DNA from: SPCO01 sp964427285
GTDB taxonomy: Bacteria > Chloroflexota > Limnocylindria > Limnocylindrales > CSP1-4
NCBI GenBank assembly: GCA_964427285.1
Contig: CAYRTS010000100.1
Location: forward strand, 1-9,633
DNA length: 9,633 nt
Reading direction: 5' to 3'
Of the stretch, positions 1 to 5,758 are shown in pieces (positions within the stretch are counted from its first letter, which is position 1; every line of letters begins with the position of its first letter). Under the pieces are notes generated by a model. It had not been told where the DNA came from. It saw nothing but the letters and a program-made list of their open reading frames with translations, and ran no database searches. A program made the translations under genes and the position numbers.

Positions 1-77
1 CAGCCGCCGTCGTCGCACTCGACAACGGCCCACTTGAGATTCGTGACGCCCAGGTCCAGCCCGAGATGGACGCTCAC
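1..77 (-). CDS. Sugar kinase, ROK-like (N-terminal fragment, cut by window edge)
   Basis: Only 25 codons are visible, starting at GTG (77-75) and running off the left edge. The start shares a GTGA overlap with the stop of the upstream permease, which supports the choice. The visible residues hold a hydrophobic strand followed by DLGVTNLK (residues 8-15), matching the phosphate-1 loop of the actin-like ATPase/sugar kinase superfamily, with D8, G10, T12 and K15 in place. The usual second glycine of DxGGT is V11. The ROK family (glucokinase, fructokinase, N-acetylmannosamine kinase) fits best; an FGGY kinase is the alternative. Because the motif begins eight residues in, there is no room for the N-terminal helix-turn-helix of NagC/XylR-type ROK repressors, so I infer an enzyme that phosphorylates the imported sugar or a derivative. 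Most of the protein is outside the window, so the family call is tentative. Confidence 0.7.
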   Translation of the reverse strand, partial: MSVHLGLDLGVTNLKWAVVECDDGG

Positions 78-1099
78 GAATCGCCGGTTACGCGCGTGTA
101 GGCAGCCGCGACGGCGACGATGATGGCCCCGAACAGGATCTGGCGGACGGCCTCCGGCATCTGGAGCGCGATCAGCAGGCTCGTCAGCACGGTCAGGATC
201 AGGGCGCCGATGATCGTGCCGGAGTAGCCGCCGCGGCCGCCCATGATGGAGGTCCCGCCGATGACCGCGGCCGCCACGGCCGGCAGGACGGACTGTTCCA
301 CGAGTGCGAGGCTCGCGGTCTTGACCAGCCCAGCCACCAGGATGCCCGCAATGGACGCCAGTAGCGCCGACAGGACGTACAGTGCCAGCAGGACCTGCCA
401 CAGCCGGACCCCGGACAGCCGCGCCGCGACCGGGTTGTCGCCGACCGCGAACAGCAACCGCCCGAACCCGCTGAACCGCAGCCCCGCGATGATGAGCAGC
501 GCAAGCGGGATGAAGATGAGGAGGTTGTTCGGCAGGAACGGGAGCGTCGTCCCGGAGCCGAGCCATTCGACGATCGGGGGGATCGTGGTCCCGGCCTGCA
601 CCACGATGAGTTGGTACACGTTCATTAATCCCAGGATTACCAGCCCGATGCCCAGGGTCATGATCAGCGGGTGCACCTTGAACACGCCGACACCGATTCC
701 GTTCGCGATGCCGGCGATGGTGGCGGCGACGATGGCCAGAAAGATCGCGATGGCCGGGCCCTGGGAGCCCGTCTGGGTGGCCATGATGAACGCTGCCATG
801 GAGGCGACCATCCCGACGGAGAGGTCGATGCCGCCAGTCAGCATGGTCAATGTCTGGCACGCCCCAAGGATGGCCAGCGGGATGGCGGCCCGGATGGTGA
901 CCCCAATCCAGTCCGGGCTGACGACGCCGGGTCGGACCAGCTCCATCAGGACGATCAGGGCCACCAGCAGCGCGCTCAAGGGGATGAGCGGCCGATCGCG
1001 CAGGATCGTGCGCCAGCCACCCACGCCACCCACGCCACCCACGCCACCCACGCCACCTAAACGGCCGCCCGTCGGGACCATCTCAGCCTGACGGCTCAT
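74..1099 (-). CDS. CUT2-family sugar ABC transporter permease (second permease)
   Basis: This is an inner-membrane subunit of a ribose/xylose-type ABC importer (BPD_transp_2 family), 341 residues, within the usual length range. About nine or ten hydrophobic segments follow a cytoplasmic N-terminal tail, the first near residues 38-55. Family hallmarks are TGGIDLSVG at 88-96, AVGDNPVAARLSG at 217-229 and the cytoplasmic coupling-loop motif GGTSIMGGRGG at 281-291. The ATG at 1099 overlaps the stop of the upstream permease by ATGA and has only a weak GGCGGG-like ribosome site, so translation is probably coupled. The unusual part is the tail: residues about 15-28 are a Gly-Gly-Val repeat encoded by a perfect 9-bp tandem repeat. 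An internal ATG at residue 7 is a possible alternative start. It should form the membrane channel with the adjacent permease. The substrate is not deducible from the sequence. Confidence 0.95.
   Translation of the reverse strand: MSRQAEMVPTGGRLGGVGGVGGVGGVGGWRTILRDRPLIPLSALLVALIVLMELVRPGVVSPDWIGVTIRAAIPLAILGACQTLTMLTGGIDLSVGMVASMAAFIMATQTGSQGPAIAIFLAIVAATIAGIANGIGVGVFKVHPLIMTLGIGLVILGLMNVYQLIVVQAGTTIPPIVEWLGSGTTLPFLPNNLLIFIPLALLIIAGLRFSGFGRLLFAVGDNPVAARLSGVRLWQVLLALYVLSALLASIAGILVAGLVKTASLALVEQSVLPAVAAAVIGGTSIMGGRGGYSGTIIGALILTVLTSLLIALQMPEAVRQILFGAIIVAVAAAYTRVTGDS
1017..1057. repeat. In-frame 9-bp tandem repeat (four copies plus five bases)
   Basis: Four perfect copies of CCACCCACG lie at 1017-1025, 1026-1034, 1035-1043 and 1044-1052, followed by a partial CCACC to 1057. 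Read on the minus strand the unit encodes Gly, Val and Gly, giving the Gly-Gly-Val stretch in the cytoplasmic N-terminal tail of the second permease. Because the unit is three codons long, gain or loss of copies would change tail length without a frameshift. Slippage-driven length variation is inferred, not shown. Confidence 0.95.
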
Positions 1100-2100
1100 G
1101 TTCGAGCCCGCCGCATGGTGAGGACGCTGCCGAACATGACGACCCCGATCAGGATCGCGCCCTGGATCACGGTGGAGAGGTTCGAGTTGACGCCCAGGAG
1201 GGTCAAGTCCGTTCGCACCAGGGCGAGCACGAAGACGGCCACGATCGGTCCGGCGATTCCACCCCGGCCGCCGGCCAGGCTGACACCGCCAAGGACGATG
1301 GCCGCGACCCCGAGCAGGGTGTAGGCGCCGGGCACCGGCGTGCCGATCCCGGTCGTGGCGGTCAGGGCCAGGCCGCCGAACGCCGAGAACAGGCCGCCGA
1401 GCATGTACGCGAACACCTTCGTCCGCTCGACCGGGACACCGCTCCTAAACGCGGCCAGGCGGTGGCTGCCAACGGCATACAGGGCGAGTCCAGCGGTGGA
1501 GCGGCGCAGCGGGATCCAGATGACCCCGACGATGATGACCAGCGTCACCAGTGCCCGCGGGATCCACTCGCTCCCGATCGAGCCCGTCACGATGTCGCGG
1601 ATCCAGTCGGCCGATCCGCCGCCGGGCGTGCGCAGGACAACGAGGGCCGCGCCGGCCCACACGAACGACATCGCCAGGGTCACGACGATGTCCGGGACGC
1701 GGGTGACGACGACCAGGGTCCCGTTGATGATGCCCAGGATCAGGCCCAGGACGAGCACCCCGATGACGACGGGGATGGCGAAGGCCTCCGGCTGGTCCTT
1801 CATCAGAACAGCCGCCGTGACGCTCGTCAGCGCCATCATCGAGCCGACCGACAGGTCGATCCCGCCGGAGATGACGACGATGGCCTGGGCGACCGTTGCC
1901 ATGGCGAGCGGAAGAGCCCCAATGGCAAGTCCCTGGAGCTGTGCGGCGCCGTAGCTCGGCTGGATGAGATACGTGATCAGCAGAATCGCGGCGAACAGCC
2001 CGAGCAGGGCCAGCGTCCACGAGTTGCGTTGCGACCAACGGCGGACCTGCATCATGAGGTCGAGTCGATCGGACGTGTGGGCGTCCACGGCCGCACTCAC
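1096..2100 (-). CDS. CUT2-family sugar ABC transporter permease (first permease)
   Basis: Inner-membrane permease of the BPD_transp_2 (RbsC/XylH-like) family, 334 residues. A polar N-terminus of about 28 residues is followed by the first membrane segment (about 29-46), and roughly nine or ten segments in all. The hallmarks are SGGIDLSVG at 78-86, AVGSHRLAAFRSGV at 209-222 and the coupling-loop motif GGVSLAGGRGG at 271-281, the same pattern as in the next gene, so the two are paralogues likely to pair as a heterodimer. The chosen start is GTG at 2100, forming a GTGA overlap with the ATPase stop. A tandem ATG-ATG at residues 16-17 (2055) is possible but has no recognisable Shine-Dalgarno in front. 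The stop overlaps the ATG of the second permease by ATGA. It works with the ATPase and lipoprotein encoded just upstream. The sugar transported is unknown. Confidence 0.95.
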   Translation of the reverse strand: MSAAVDAHTSDRLDLMMQVRRWSQRNSWTLALLGLFAAILLITYLIQPSYGAAQLQGLAIGALPLAMATVAQAIVVISGGIDLSVGSMMALTSVTAAVLMKDQPEAFAIPVVIGVLVLGLILGIINGTLVVVTRVPDIVVTLAMSFVWAGAALVVLRTPGGGSADWIRDIVTGSIGSEWIPRALVTLVIIVGVIWIPLRRSTAGLALYAVGSHRLAAFRSGVPVERTKVFAYMLGGLFSAFGGLALTATTGIGTPVPGAYTLLGVAAIVLGGVSLAGGRGGIAGPIVAVFVLALVRTDLTLLGVNSNLSTVIQGAILIGVVMFGSVLTMRRART

Positions 2101-3665
2101 CTGGTCACCGACGGTCCTGGCTCGACCAAATCCGCTGGCACGACGATGTGGAGATCCGTCGCCGTGAGCTCCTCCGGCATCGGGACATCGGGCGGCAGGT
2201 CGTAGGCGGCGCGCAGGAGGGTGGGTTCGTCGGCCTCGTCGACCGGGATCTCGGCGACGATCCGTCCGCCGAACATCACGATCGCCCGGTCGCAGACAAG
2301 CTGGACCTCCTTGAGTTCGGAGGTGTAGAAGAGTACGGCCGCCCCGGCTGCCGCGAGTTCCCGGACCAATTCATAGATCTGCTGCTTGGTCCCGATGTCG
2401 ATCCCGCGGGTCGGGTCGAAGCACAGCATCGTGCGGACTCCACCGGCGACCCATCGCGCGATCGTCACCTTCTGCTGGTTGCCGCCGGAGAGTTGGCGGA
2501 CCTCGGACACCGCGCGGGTGTCGATCTGGAGCTGAGCGACCGCGGCGTTGACCTTGATCCGTTCGGCGGACATCGCGATGGGTCCCCAGGACCGGAATCC
2601 GGCGATGACGGGCAATGCGACGTTCTCGCGCACGGAGCGTTGCATCAGCAGGGCTTCAGCGCGGTCCGCCGGCACGTAGACGAGCCCGGCCTTGATGGCG
2701 TCTGCCGGGTGCCGGAACGAGATCGGCGCCCCATCGACCAGGAGTTCGCCGCCATCGGGTCGGCGGGATCCAGCGAGGATGTCAAATAGCTCGTCCTGGC
2801 CCTGGCCCTCGAGGGCGGCCAGGCCGAGAACCTCGCCGGCGCGCAACTCGAACGACACGTCCCTGAGCGTGGTCCCGACGCGCAACTTGCGGGCAACGAG
2901 GCGAGGCGTAGTCGTGTCGGCCGCCCGTGACGGGTCGGACTGCGTCGCACTCTTGGTCCGCGGGGCCCTGGCGCTCTCGCCGAGCATGAGCGCGACGATG
3001 CGCTCTTCCGATCCTTCATTGATGTCCACGACGCCGACCGTCGAGCCCTCGCGCAGCACGGTCGCTCGATCGCAGACCGCAGCGATCTCGATGAGTCGAT
3101 GCGAGATGAAGATGATGCAGCGATCCGATCCTCGCTGCTTCCCGATGACATGGAGGACACGCTCGGTCAGGTCGGCCGGCAGGGCCGCCGTCATCTCGTC
3201 GAGCATGAGCACGTGTGGCTCAATCGCGAGCGCGCGGGCGAGGTCGATGACGCGCAGCGTCGCCAGCGGCAGATCCCGAGCCACCTCGGATAGGTCCAGG
3301 TCGCCGAGGCCGAGTTCAGACAGCCAGTGACGAAACGGCTGGACCGGGGTCCTGGTCAGGCGCAGGTTGGACCGGATGTCCAGGTCCGGGATGACGGCCG
3401 GCTCCTGGTAGACCGAGACGATCCCGCCTCGTCGCGCGTCGGCGGGTGAGCGGGCCATGAACGGCTGTCCTTGCACCGTGATGGAACCGCCGTCGGGATG
3501 GACGGCGCCCGTCAGAATCTTGACGAGCGTGCTCTTGCCGGCGCCGTTGGCGCCCATCAGTGCGTGGACCTCGCCGGCGCGAACGGAAAGCGATGCATCT
3601 CGCAACGCCGCGACCGCGCCATATCGCTTGGCGATCCCGCTCGCCTCGAGCAGAAGCTCCGTCAT
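2097..3665 (-). CDS. Sugar ABC transporter ATPase with two fused nucleotide-binding domains (RbsA/XylG-like)
   Basis: Cytoplasmic ATPase of a CUT2 sugar importer, 522 residues, close to the usual ~500. NBD1 (about 1-230) has an intact Walker A GANGAGKST (38-46), Q-loop Q87, Walker B with D156 and E157, and H-loop H189, but its signature is LPLATLR (132-138) instead of LSxGxxQ. A Ser/Thr/Arg-rich linker spans about 231-255. NBD2 has an intact signature LSGGNQQ (392-398), but its Walker A place reads EGQGQDE (286-292) with no lysine, and its Walker B place reads LCFDPTRG, with F416 and D417 where D and E are usual. In the head-to-tail dimer this gives one complete ATP site (NBD1 Walker motifs plus NBD2 signature) and one fully degenerate site. 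A degenerate NBD2 Walker A is normal for this family; loss of all motifs at one site is more extreme. The ATG at 3665 follows a closely spaced GAGAGG partly inside a hairpin arm. The stop overlaps the next permease start. Confidence 0.96.
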   Translation of the reverse strand: MTELLLEASGIAKRYGAVAALRDASLSVRAGEVHALMGANGAGKSTLVKILTGAVHPDGGSITVQGQPFMARSPADARRGGIVSVYQEPAVIPDLDIRSNLRLTRTPVQPFRHWLSELGLGDLDLSEVARDLPLATLRVIDLARALAIEPHVLMLDEMTAALPADLTERVLHVIGKQRGSDRCIIFISHRLIEIAAVCDRATVLREGSTVGVVDINEGSEERIVALMLGESARAPRTKSATQSDPSRAADTTTPRLVARKLRVGTTLRDVSFELRAGEVLGLAALEGQGQDELFDILAGSRRPDGGELLVDGAPISFRHPADAIKAGLVYVPADRAEALLMQRSVRENVALPVIAGFRSWGPIAMSAERIKVNAAVAQLQIDTRAVSEVRQLSGGNQQKVTIARWVAGGVRTMLCFDPTRGIDIGTKQQIYELVRELAAAGAAVLFYTSELKEVQLVCDRAIVMFGGRIVAEIPVDEADEPTLLRAAYDLPPDVPMPEELTATDLHIVVPADLVEPGPSVTR

Positions 3666-3671
3666 GGTCCT

Positions 3672-3687
3672 CTCGTTGTTGAACGAG
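3672..3687 (-). promoter_or_regulatory. Small hairpin abutting the ATPase ribosome-binding site
   Basis: A perfect 6-bp stem with a 4-nt loop: CTCGTT (3672-3677), GTTG, AACGAG (3682-3687). In the mRNA its 3' arm ends in GAG, which with the next bases forms the GAGAGG Shine-Dalgarno-like sequence just before the ATPase ATG (3665). Folding would therefore partly hide that site. It sits directly downstream of the larger hairpin at 3688-3724 with no base between. A role in lowering ATPase translation is inferred. Confidence 0.65.
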
Positions 3688-3724
3688 GGCGGGAGGATGT
3701 CGGCGGCGCCGTCATCCTCCCGCC
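3688..3724 (-). promoter_or_regulatory. Long intergenic hairpin between binding protein and ATPase genes
   Basis: A perfect 12-bp inverted repeat, GGCGGGAGGATG (3688-3699) with CATCCTCCCGCC (3713-3724), encloses one T/T mismatch and a further 4-bp stem CGGC/GCCG (3701-3704, 3708-3711) around a 3-nt loop. This gives 16 GC-rich pairs in 37 nt. It lies 22 nt past the binding protein stop (3747). No T-run follows on the minus strand, so it is not a classical intrinsic terminator. In sugar ABC operons, stem-loops after the binding-protein gene commonly protect its 3' end from exonucleases or cause partial termination (for example malE-malF in E. coli), and that is the likely role here. Confidence 0.75.
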
Positions 3725-3746
3725 ACTAGAAGCTAGATCGTCCGGG

Positions 3747-4835
3747 TCACTCGCCCGGGCCCTTGCAGGCGATGACGTCATCCACGCTGTACGTGGTCCA
3801 ATCCTGGACGGTGAGCCCGAGGGGCCACAGCTCGTTGAGGTTCGGGTTCTGGGCGGCCTTCAGCGCGGCCTTGCCGGCGTCGGTCGTGTTGTCCCAGAGC
3901 TCCGGGCTGACATGGACAGTGGTCGCAGCCGGCTTCTCGCCGGCCAGCAGCTGGAGGGCCAGCACGAGACCGGCGCCGGTGACGGCCGACGGGTTGGTGA
4001 CCGCCGCGCCGACCAGGCCCGGCTCGTTGAGAAGCTGGGTGACGAAGCCCGCGTTATCCGCGCCGACGATCGGCACGAGCTCACGATTGGCGGTCTTCAT
4101 CGCGTCGACGATCGAGGAGTCCACACCGGAGGTCCAGACGCCGTCGAACGGCACGCCGCTGCTCATGATGTCGTTGATCTGGCTGACGGCGGTCGCCGGA
4201 TCCCACTTGGTGACGACCTCCTGGGCGACCGTGATGTCGGGATACTCGGCCAGCGCCTTCTTGAAGCCGGTGTCGCGATCCGTGTCGGCCGGGTGGCCGG
4301 CGATGCCGCGCATATAGACGACGGCGCCCTTCTTGCCCATCTGCTCGAACAGGGCCTTGGCGCCAAGGTAGGCGTACTCGACCTGGTCGTTTGACAGGTT
4401 GTATGCACCCGCGGCGGTGACGAACGCGTCGACCGCGATGACCGGGATCCCGGCCGCGATGGCCTCGTCGATCGCCGGGTTGAGCGCGTCCGGATCGTTC
4501 GGGTTGATGATGATCGCGTCGACGTCCTTCGCGATCAGGTCGCGGATGTCGGTCAGCTGACCGGCAGCATCCGTGTCGTGGTTGATGACGGTGACTTCCG
4601 ACACCTGGCCGGATGCGACCGCCTGAGCCTTGACCGAGCAGATCGACGACTCGCGCCAGCCGTTGCCGACGCCGCCGCCGTTGGCGAAGCCGATCTTGTA
4701 CGACATCGCCGCGGCTGACGCGACCGCGCTCGGTGCCGGCGACGCAGCGCCACCCGAGCAGGCCGCGACCGCGATTGCGGCGACGACCGCCAGGCCGATG
4801 AGCGTCGTCGCCCGGACTGATCCCTTGTTGGTCAT
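3747..4835 (-). CDS. Sugar-binding lipoprotein of a CUT2 ABC importer (periplasmic-binding-protein type 1 fold)
   Basis: Extracytoplasmic, lipid-anchored substrate-binding protein, 362 residues. The N-terminus has a short basic stretch, a hydrophobic segment (about 11-25) and a lipobox ending VAAC, giving lipidated C26, then an Ala/Ser/Pro linker to about residue 43. The mature part follows the ribose-binding-protein pattern: a first strand with GFANGGG (49-55), then NHDTDAAGQLTDIRDLI (85-101), IINPNDPDALNPAIDEA (109-125) and VDAF (135-138), HPADTDRDTGF (181-191) and VGAD (257-260). By analogy with ribose-binding protein, D136, R187 and D260 are likely sugar contacts, while the Arg after the first Asp is replaced by A137, so the ligand is probably not ribose. 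The only other cysteines are C66 and C357. The ATG at 4835 follows a strong GAGGAGGAG five bases upstream and overlaps the stop of a small upstream ORF. It delivers the sugar to the two permeases. Confidence 0.95.
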   Translation of the reverse strand: MTNKGSVRATTLIGLAVVAAIAVAACSGGAASPAPSAVASAAAMSYKIGFANGGGVGNGWRESSICSVKAQAVASGQVSEVTVINHDTDAAGQLTDIRDLIAKDVDAIIINPNDPDALNPAIDEAIAAGIPVIAVDAFVTAAGAYNLSNDQVEYAYLGAKALFEQMGKKGAVVYMRGIAGHPADTDRDTGFKKALAEYPDITVAQEVVTKWDPATAVSQINDIMSSGVPFDGVWTSGVDSSIVDAMKTANRELVPIVGADNAGFVTQLLNEPGLVGAAVTNPSAVTGAGLVLALQLLAGEKPAATTVHVSPELWDNTTDAGKAALKAAQNPNLNELWPLGLTVQDWTTYSVDDVIACKGPGE

Positions 4836-4930
4836 ACGTACTCCTCCTCTTCGATCGGCAGACCGTTGTGGCCATGCCGTGGATCGAACCTCTCTTCGCC
4901 CTCCGCGTACGGGGGGCCCGTGCGCATCAT
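4832..4930 (-). CDS. Candidate 32-residue acidic microprotein coupled to the SIS and binding-protein genes
   Basis: A short reading frame fills the gap between the SIS gene and the binding protein. It starts at tandem ATG ATG (4930, 4927) and stops at TGA (4834-4832), giving 32 residues. Its first ATG overlaps the SIS stop as ATGA, and its stop overlaps the binding protein ATG as ATGA. A perfect nine-base AGGAGGTGA (4949-4941) lies ten bases upstream of the first ATG. The peptide begins MMRTGPPYAEGEERF, has a central RHGHNG and ends LPIEEEEYV; it carries seven Glu and one Asp against three Arg and has no membrane segment or signal. About 25 of 32 third positions are G or C, like the neighbouring genes. 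The downstream overlap comes free whenever the second codon starts with A, so the ribosome site is the stronger evidence. I do not recognise a family. It may be a functional peptide, or a translated leader that carries ribosomes to the binding protein start. Confidence 0.5.
   Translation of the reverse strand: MMRTGPPYAEGEERFDPRHGHNGLPIEEEEYV
4841..4850 (-). promoter_or_regulatory. Ribosome-binding site of the sugar-binding protein
   Basis: The minus strand reads AGAGGAGGAG here, five bases before the ATG at 4835. It is a strong Shine-Dalgarno and fits a binding protein made in excess over the transporter membrane parts. The same bases encode Glu codons of the small upstream ORF. Confidence 0.85.
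4850..4888 (-). promoter_or_regulatory. Bulged hairpin just upstream of the binding-protein ribosome site
   Basis: TTCGATCGGCA (4850-4860) can pair with TGCC (4875-4878) and GATCGAA (4882-4888), giving 11 base pairs with a 3-nt bulge (4879-4881) and a 14-nt loop. In the mRNA the 3' arm touches the Shine-Dalgarno of the binding protein. The whole structure lies inside the small ORF at 4832-4930, so ribosomes translating that ORF would open it. A regulatory role is inferred from position only. Confidence 0.4.
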
Positions 4931-5757
4931 CTTGTCGATGTCACCTCCTGGCGTGTCCGCGCCCCGCCATCGCCGCTCCCACGGTCGATGGCACGCGCGA
5001 GACGGCGCGAATGCTCACGATAGGCTGCATCGAACAGATCCCGCGAGCGTTCGGCGCCTACGACCGAAGCCCGGGTGATGACGGGTGGCATGACGCCGAG
5101 CTCCATGAGGAGCTCGGCAGTCCGTACCTTGATGGAATTGACGATCGCGACGGCCGTGACCGTGGTGCCCGGACCCACGGGGGTGTCCAGCCCATCGACC
5201 GTGATCAGGGCGTCGGCATGCGGCGTGCACAGGTCGATGACGAGGTCAGCCTCATCGAGCAGACGACTGCCGACAACCGGGTCCACCTCACTCGAGAGCG
5301 ACTGGGCGACCGACGTTACAGCGATGACGCGCAGCCCACGCTGACGGCCCCCCCGCGCCATCTCGACCGGCACGGCCGTCGTGCCGCCGGCGGAGAACAC
5401 GATCAACACGTCCGACGGCCCAAACCGGAAATTGCCCAGGATCACCTCGGCGAGCCCCGGGGTGCGCTCGATGAACATGGCCTGGCGCTGCCCGTTGGCC
5501 CCGACCACCTGCGTGTGAAACGTCATCGACAGCTCGGCGATCGGGTTGAAGCCCGGGTACGACCCGTAACGCGGGAACATCTCCTCCACCGGCATCCGCG
5601 AGTGACCCGTCCCGAACAGGTGGACCAGCCCGTCGGCGGCGATCGCCTCGGTACACCATTGGCTGGCCTGTTCGATGGCATCCGCCTGGGTCTCGGCCAG
5701 GCGTTCCAGCAGCCGGATGGCCGCATCGACCCAGGGCAGCGCAGGTGGTGCGCTCAT
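4927..5757 (-). CDS. SIS-domain phosphosugar isomerase/binding protein (UPF0309-like)
   Basis: Cytoplasmic protein of 276 residues with one sugar-isomerase (SIS) domain. It matches the UPF0309 layout: an N-terminal helix with ETQADAIEQAS (22-32), then LVHLFGTGHSRMPVEEMFPRYG (44-65) where FGTGHS is the phosphosugar-binding loop, DVLIVFSAGGTTAVPVEMA (116-134), VIAVTS (144-149), and a late VGPGTTVTAVAIVNSI (194-209). The second loop reads FSAGGTT where family members usually have a SNSG-type sequence. SIS enzymes interconvert aldose and ketose phosphates or remove groups from amino sugar phosphates; the substrate here is unknown. The ATG at 5757 lies one base after the stop of the upstream dehydrogenase. 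The frame is open 50 codons further upstream, but that part is non-family sequence overlapping the neighbour. The C-terminus has about 25 extra Arg/Gly-rich residues and carries the Shine-Dalgarno for the small ORF that follows. Confidence 0.88.
   Translation of the reverse strand: MSAPPALPWVDAAIRLLERLAETQADAIEQASQWCTEAIAADGLVHLFGTGHSRMPVEEMFPRYGSYPGFNPIAELSMTFHTQVVGANGQRQAMFIERTPGLAEVILGNFRFGPSDVLIVFSAGGTTAVPVEMARGGRQRGLRVIAVTSVAQSLSSEVDPVVGSRLLDEADLVIDLCTPHADALITVDGLDTPVGPGTTVTAVAIVNSIKVRTAELLMELGVMPPVITRASVVGAERSRDLFDAAYREHSRRLARAIDRGSGDGGARTRQEVTSTR
4941..4949 (-). promoter_or_regulatory. Perfect Shine-Dalgarno AGGAGGTGA inside the end of the SIS gene
   Basis: The minus strand carries AGGAGGTGA, complementary over all nine bases to the usual 16S rRNA 3' tail. 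It falls within the last codons of the SIS gene and lies ten bases before the ATG at 4930. No other start codon in reach makes better use of it, which is the main argument that the small ORF is translated. Confidence 0.7.
5095..5118. repeat. Perfect 10-bp inverted repeat with 4-nt loop inside the SIS gene
   Basis: GCCGAGCTCC (5095-5104), loop ATGA, GGAGCTCGGC (5109-5118). It encodes the stretch AELLMELG (residues 214-221) and arises from repeated GAG CTC codon pairs. It could form a very stable RNA hairpin within the coding region, about 165 nt before the SIS stop. No function is supported beyond that. Confidence 0.9.
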
Positions 5758-5758
5758 C

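Noticed and set aside
3662..3715. A 17-residue ORF (ATG at 3715, TGA overlapping the ATPase ATG) in the intergenic gap
   Set aside because: Its GGAGG directly abuts the ATG, too close for initiation, and the ATG sits in the arm of the long hairpin. The terminal overlap is automatic because the ATPase second codon starts with A.
3688..3724. Intrinsic terminator ending the binding-protein transcript
   Set aside because: The stem is strong, but no T-run follows on the minus strand and the ATPase start is only 22 nt away, so full termination would silence the transporter. A partial attenuator remains possible.
3726..3736. CTAG-AAG-CTAG as an operator or recombination site
   Set aside because: The 4-bp palindromic arms are too short to support a regulator or recombinase site without comparison data.
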